This document shows positions 6,791 to 9,099 of a DNA stretch of 9,099 nt, one piece after another; within the stretch, counting starts at the first letter, position 1; each line of letters starts with the position of its first letter. Location: the NCBI GenBank assembly GCA_020349865.1, contig CP070700.1, forward strand, positions 3,755,863 to 3,764,961. Reading direction: 5' to 3'. The translations under genes and the position numbers were made by a program. The notes under the pieces were generated by a model, which worked only from the letters and a program-made list of their open reading frames with translations, had not been told where the DNA came from and searched no databases. The DNA comes from Desulfobacteraceae bacterium (lineage in GTDB: Bacteria; Desulfobacterota; DSM-4660; Desulfatiglandales; Desulfatiglandaceae).

Positions 6791-7732
6791 TTATGAAATA
6801 TTCTTTTTCTTTTCGAACAGTTTCCGCGCACCCTTTATGTCGTGGCTAATTTGGTCGGCAAGATCTTTTACCGTATCAAAACTTTTTTCATCCCTGAGGC
6901 GTTGGATAAAATTCACCCTAATGGTTTTGCCGAGCAGGTCTCCTGAAAAGTCAAGAATATGGGTTTCCACTGAAAATTCGCCATTCCCGAACGTTGGGTT
7001 GTAGCCGATGTTGGTTAAACCTTCATAGGTTTGATCGTCAATCAGCACAGTCACGGCATACACTCCGACTTTGGGCGTCAACTCGTCAAAGAGCTTCAAA
7101 TTCGCTGTGGGAAAGCCAAGAAGCCTGCCACCCCTGTTCTTGCCTTTCACCACGGTTCCGCAAATCTGATAATCTCTCCCCAGTAAGTTTTTCGCTTCAG
7201 AAAGGTTGCCCTCCTGAACCAGGTTTCGAATGGAGGTGCTGGATACCAACCTATTGTCAATGCGTATAGGTGTAATTACATGTACTTTAAAATCCAAGTG
7301 ATTCCCCATCTCTTGCAGAAGCTCGATGTTGCCCTCACGGTTACGGCCAAAGGCGTAATCGTAACCAACTATCAATTCCTTCATGCCAATCTTTTTGAGG
7401 AGAATATTCTGAACAAAGTCCCGAGCTGAAATAGCGGCGAACTGTTTTGTGAAAGGGATGAAAAAAATGACATCAATGTCTGCACCGCTTATCAGCCTGA
7501 GTTTCTGCTCCCCCAGAGTAATCAATGGGGGTCCGTTTCCAGGTTTCATGACCTTAATGGGGTGTGGATCGAAGGTCATAACAGCAGACTGCCCGCCAAT
7601 TGCCTTTGCTCTTTCTTTTACCTTGTTAAAAAGAGCCAGGTGGCCTTTGTGGACACCATCAAAATTTCCTATGGTCAATACAGGATTTGTTAACGGATCT
7701 TTAACCTGTTCCAGATCATAAATAACGGTCAT
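6791..7732 (-). CDS. ribF: Bifunctional riboflavin kinase / FAD synthetase RibF
   Basis: RibF converts riboflavin to FMN and then to FAD in the cytoplasm. The 313-residue protein has the usual two domains. The N-terminal FMN adenylyltransferase domain shows G22-N-F-D-G-V-H-K-G-H31, TFDPHP (53-58), GYDYAFGRNR (123-132) and SSTSIR (164-169). The C-terminal flavokinase domain shows GRLLGFPTAN (202-211) with its PTAN motif, GVYAV (223-227), NPTF (246-249) and the catalytic-type Glu256 in VETHILDF. The ATG at 7732 was chosen because homology starts there; a TTG at 7804 would add 24 unrelated hydrophobic residues. No clear ribosome binding site precedes this ATG. A promoter and a leader hairpin lie upstream. 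It supplies FAD for the ApbE encoded downstream on the same strand. Confidence 0.96.
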   Translation of the reverse strand: MTVIYDLEQVKDPLTNPVLTIGNFDGVHKGHLALFNKVKERAKAIGGQSAVMTFDPHPIKVMKPGNGPPLITLGEQKLRLISGADIDVIFFIPFTKQFAAISARDFVQNILLKKIGMKELIVGYDYAFGRNREGNIELLQEMGNHLDFKVHVITPIRIDNRLVSSTSIRNLVQEGNLSEAKNLLGRDYQICGTVVKGKNRGGRLLGFPTANLKLFDELTPKVGVYAVTVLIDDQTYEGLTNIGYNPTFGNGEFSVETHILDFSGDLLGKTIRVNFIQRLRDEKSFDTVKDLADQISHDIKGARKLFEKKKNIS

Positions 7733-7770
7733 TGGTGAATTGGCTTTCTTTTTAATTATTAGAAACAGAA

Positions 7771-7798
7771 CGACCGGCCAAATCAGGCATGCCGGTTG
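7771..7798 (-). other. Stem-loop in the ribF leader
   Basis: ACCGGC (7773-7778) and GCCGGT (7791-7796) are perfect complements, and two more pairs (one G-T) extend the stem to eight around a 12-base loop. On the minus strand it lies in the roughly 95-base leader of ribF. This is far too small for an FMN riboswitch, whose conserved core is absent. A T-rich but interrupted stretch follows (TTCTGTTTCT), so weak attenuation is possible. Function is unknown. Confidence 0.45.
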
Positions 7799-7814
7799 AT
7801 ACAAATAAAAGCTG

Positions 7815-7841
7815 TTGACACGTTTAACATTTAAATATAAT
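7815..7841 (+). promoter_or_regulatory. Sigma-70-type promoter of tRNA-Leu
   Basis: A perfect -35 box TTGACA (7815-7820) and a perfect -10 box TATAAT (7836-7841) are 15 bases apart; a shifted TAATCT (7838-7843) would give a 17-base spacing. Transcription would start near 7848, about 27 bases before the mature tRNA. The -10 overlaps the ribF -10 on the opposite strand. Confidence 0.75.
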
Positions 7842-7862
7842 CTTTCACGAAAAATATATCAA
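7834..7862 (-). promoter_or_regulatory. Sigma-70-type promoter of ribF
   Basis: On the minus strand TTGATA (complement of 7857-7862) and TATATT (complement of 7834-7839) are exactly 17 bases apart, the ideal spacing. Transcription would start near 7827, giving a leader of about 95 bases before the ribF ATG. It lies face to face with the tRNA-Leu promoter and shares positions 7836-7839 with it, so the two cannot be fully occupied at once. Confidence 0.6.
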
Positions 7863-7874
7863 CCCTATTTCCAG

Positions 7875-7961
7875 GCCGAAGTGGCGGAACTGGTAGACGC
7901 GCTAGGTTCAGGGTCTAGTGGGCGTATGCCTGTGGGGGTTCGAGTCCCCCCTTCGGCACCA
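7875..7961 (+). tRNA. tRNA-Leu (anticodon CAG)
   Basis: The acceptor arms GCCGAAG (7875-7881) and CTTCGGC (7951-7957) pair perfectly, followed by discriminator A and an encoded CCA (7959-7961). The D arm has GGTAGA. The anticodon stem CTAGG/TCTAG holds the loop TTCAGGG with anticodon CAG at 7909-7911, reading CUG leucine codons. A long variable arm (GGGC-GTAT-GCCT type), expected for a class II leucine tRNA, precedes the T arm GGGGG-TTCGAGT-CCCCC. All parts are intact. It has a strong promoter upstream, and an integrase gene begins 12 bases downstream (tail first), so its 3' half is the likely attachment site of an integrated element. Confidence 0.97.
7934..7961. other. Probable attachment-site core in the 3' end of tRNA-Leu
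   Basis: Tyrosine integrases of islands and phages commonly recombine in the T-arm and 3' end of tRNA genes, leaving the tRNA whole and a second copy of its 3' end at the far side of the element. Here the tRNA is intact and the integrase gene begins 12 bases beyond it, so the core probably lies in the T-arm/acceptor segment. The second copy is not in this window, so the limits are inferred. Confidence 0.5.
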
Positions 7962-7973
7962 TAGGTAATAAAA

Positions 7974-9099
7974 TCAAGTGGTTAGGTGGGAATTTACCTG
8001 GTTGGGTGCGGATAGGGTGCGTTTGGGTGCAGAGGTATCAAGGCGGTTAACTCCCGCCTTTTTTTCTGTCTGAATCCAATGGCCGTATATATCAACGGTT
8101 ATCTGAATACTTGAATGGCCCAGCATCTCTTTTACATAAACAGGGCTTTCACCCTCACTCAAGAGGATAGATGCGAAGCTATGACGCAAGCTATGAAATT
8201 TGACGTGCCTCAATCCCGCCTTGTTAAGAACACGATTGAACACCCTTCTTAGATAATTCTGCTCAACGACATTACCGTTCCTGTGGAATATAAGTTCTTG
8301 AACCTCTCCTAATCCGTCTTTTAAGGCCCTTTTCTTCTCTCTGGTTAAACGTTCTTTTAATATAATTGACAGGTAATCGCTCATATCTACTCTGCGCGGT
8401 TTACCGTTCTTTGGTTCCGTGAACCTGCCCCGGCGATATGACCTCCTAACCCAAATAAAGCCACCGTTAAAATCAATATCACCCCACCTGATAGCAAGCA
8501 ATTCACCTAATCTCATACCGGTCCTACATGACATTAGGAATATTGGAGAGAACTCAATAGTAAGCTCTTTTGAGGTATCCAGAAGCAAGTCTATTTCTTC
8601 TCTTGAGAACACCTCAACCGCTTCTCTTTTACGATTAAGCTCCAAGCGCTTGGTGATACCCCTAACAGGGTTAGAATCAATCACTTCTTCGTCAACAGCA
8701 TAGTTAAACACCCCACTAAACACGTCCCGATATACACAGATACTTGACCGTGAAAGACCTTCTTCAATCTTGTTTATGAGAAAGTTTCTAACATCACCTC
8801 GTGTAATCCTGTCAAGCGCTGTGTCCTTGAACACTGGCAATATATGTTTATCCAGGATTTGAGAATATTTATTGTGCGTTGACTTCCGCCTCATGGCCTC
8901 AATGTATTTTAGCCATTTTTCGGCATACTCACCAAAGGAAGGCATTTTCTTGTTTTCAAGAAATCCTAAATCACCCCCTGTGATTTTCTTCCTTATAGCT
9001 CTGGCCACAGTCTCCGCGCTCTGTTTATCCCCTACCATTTTTGATTTTCTTACACCGCCATGAGTAATGAATACCCACCACGGCTTACCCTTACCTTTG
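7974..9099 (-). CDS. Tyrosine site-specific integrase of a tRNA-Leu-targeted element (N-terminus beyond the window)
   Basis: This is a phage/island-type tyrosine recombinase that would insert and excise its element at the neighbouring tRNA. Numbered from the ATG at 9038, the core-binding SAM-like domain spans about 30-125. The catalytic domain has R176 (CRTGMRLGEL), a candidate Lys210 (EPKNGK), H282-S-L-R285-H, H308 (LGHSS) and the nucleophile Tyr318 (DIYGHW); all are intact. The frame stays open from 9038 to the window edge and reads GKGKPWWVFITHGGVRKSK, as in the arm-DNA-binding domain of such integrases, so the true start lies beyond 9099 and the gene is partial. The tail after Tyr318 is only 36 residues; its DNA carries a plus-strand terminator and phased repeats. 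The protein ends 12 bases from the tRNA. Confidence 0.93.
   Translation of the reverse strand, partial: KGKGKPWWVFITHGGVRKSKMVGDKQSAETVARAIRKKITGGDLGFLENKKMPSFGEYAEKWLKYIEAMRRKSTHNKYSQILDKHILPVFKDTALDRITRGDVRNFLINKIEEGLSRSSICVYRDVFSGVFNYAVDEEVIDSNPVRGITKRLELNRKREAVEVFSREEIDLLLDTSKELTIEFSPIFLMSCRTGMRLGELLAIRWGDIDFNGGFIWVRRSYRRGRFTEPKNGKPRRVDMSDYLSIILKERLTREKKRALKDGLGEVQELIFHRNGNVVEQNYLRRVFNRVLNKAGLRHVKFHSLRHSFASILLSEGESPVYVKEMLGHSSIQITVDIYGHWIQTEKKAGVNRLDTSAPKRTLSAPNQVNSHLTT
7982..8031. repeat. Helically phased TTGGGTGC-type repeats beside the tRNA attachment site
   Basis: Four related 9-mers lie on the plus strand: TTAGGTGGG (7982), TTGGGTGCG (8002), TAGGGTGCG (8013) and TTGGGTGCA (8023). 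Their starts are 20, 11 and 10 bases apart, near whole turns of the helix. They fall in different codon phases of the integrase gene, so protein repetition does not explain them. They could be arm-type sites for the integrase or sites for an excision factor. Function is inference. Confidence 0.45.
8040..8065 (+). terminator. Rho-independent terminator for tRNA-Leu, antisense within the integrase gene
   Basis: AAGGCGG (8040-8046) pairs perfectly with CCGCCTT (8054-8060) around the loop TTAACTC, and the T-run covers 8059-8065 (seven T). It points in the plus direction, about 80 bases after the tRNA. No other terminator occurs between the tRNA and this site. On the minus strand it encodes the integrase residues EKKAGVNRL, so it is dual-use DNA. 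Confidence 0.8.

Noticed and set aside
7733..7804. In-frame TTG start 24 codons upstream of ribF
   Set aside because: The added residues are not RibF-like and would run through the leader hairpin; family homology begins at the ATG at 7732.
1..9099. CRISPR array, rRNA genes, riboswitch, toxin-antitoxin or defence genes
   Set aside because: No regularly spaced repeats, rRNA sequence, FMN riboswitch core or matching protein families were seen on either strand.

Overview
The window looks like a bacterial chromosome segment, most likely from Desulfobacterota (former Deltaproteobacteria) or a close relative. This rests on the gene order rpsF-rpsR-DUF2232-rplI-dnaB, the long-type HflX and a Tat-exported ApbE. 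It is an inference from gene order and protein style, not from a search.

Layout. (1) Positions 1-3632, plus strand: a ribosome/replication operon with S6 (rpsF), zinc-type S18 (rpsR), a polytopic DUF2232 membrane protein, L9 (rplI) and the replicative helicase DnaB. Several genes overlap or nearly abut. The operon ends at a good rho-independent terminator at 3775-3797. (2) 3850-5493, plus strand: the ribosome-associated GTPase HflX. Its conserved reading frame begins about 51 codons before the first canonical start codon. (3) 5459-7732, minus strand: a flavin pair, apbE (FAD:protein FMN transferase, tail-overlapping hflX) and ribF (riboflavin kinase/FAD synthetase). They are separated by a roughly 178-bp non-coding element with imperfect 19-bp terminal inverted repeats. 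(4) 7733-7961: two face-to-face promoters, one for ribF and one for an intact tRNA-Leu(CAG). (5) 7974-9099, minus strand: a tyrosine integrase, cut by the right edge, whose stop codon lies 12 bp from the tRNA end. This is the usual junction of an integrative element that used the tRNA gene as its attachment site; its cargo would lie beyond 9099.

How the parts work together. The first operon joins translation and DNA replication genes. RibF makes FMN and FAD, and ApbE uses FAD to attach FMN covalently to exported proteins, so ribF-apbE is a coherent supply-and-use pair. The integrase end carries two DNA-level signals inside its own C-terminal coding sequence: a plus-strand terminator that would stop tRNA-Leu transcription, and a set of helically phased TTGGGTGC-like repeats.

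No new defence or biosynthetic system is visible. The best leads are the HflX start anomaly, the inverted-repeat element next to ribF, and the dual-use DNA at the tRNA/integrase junction.
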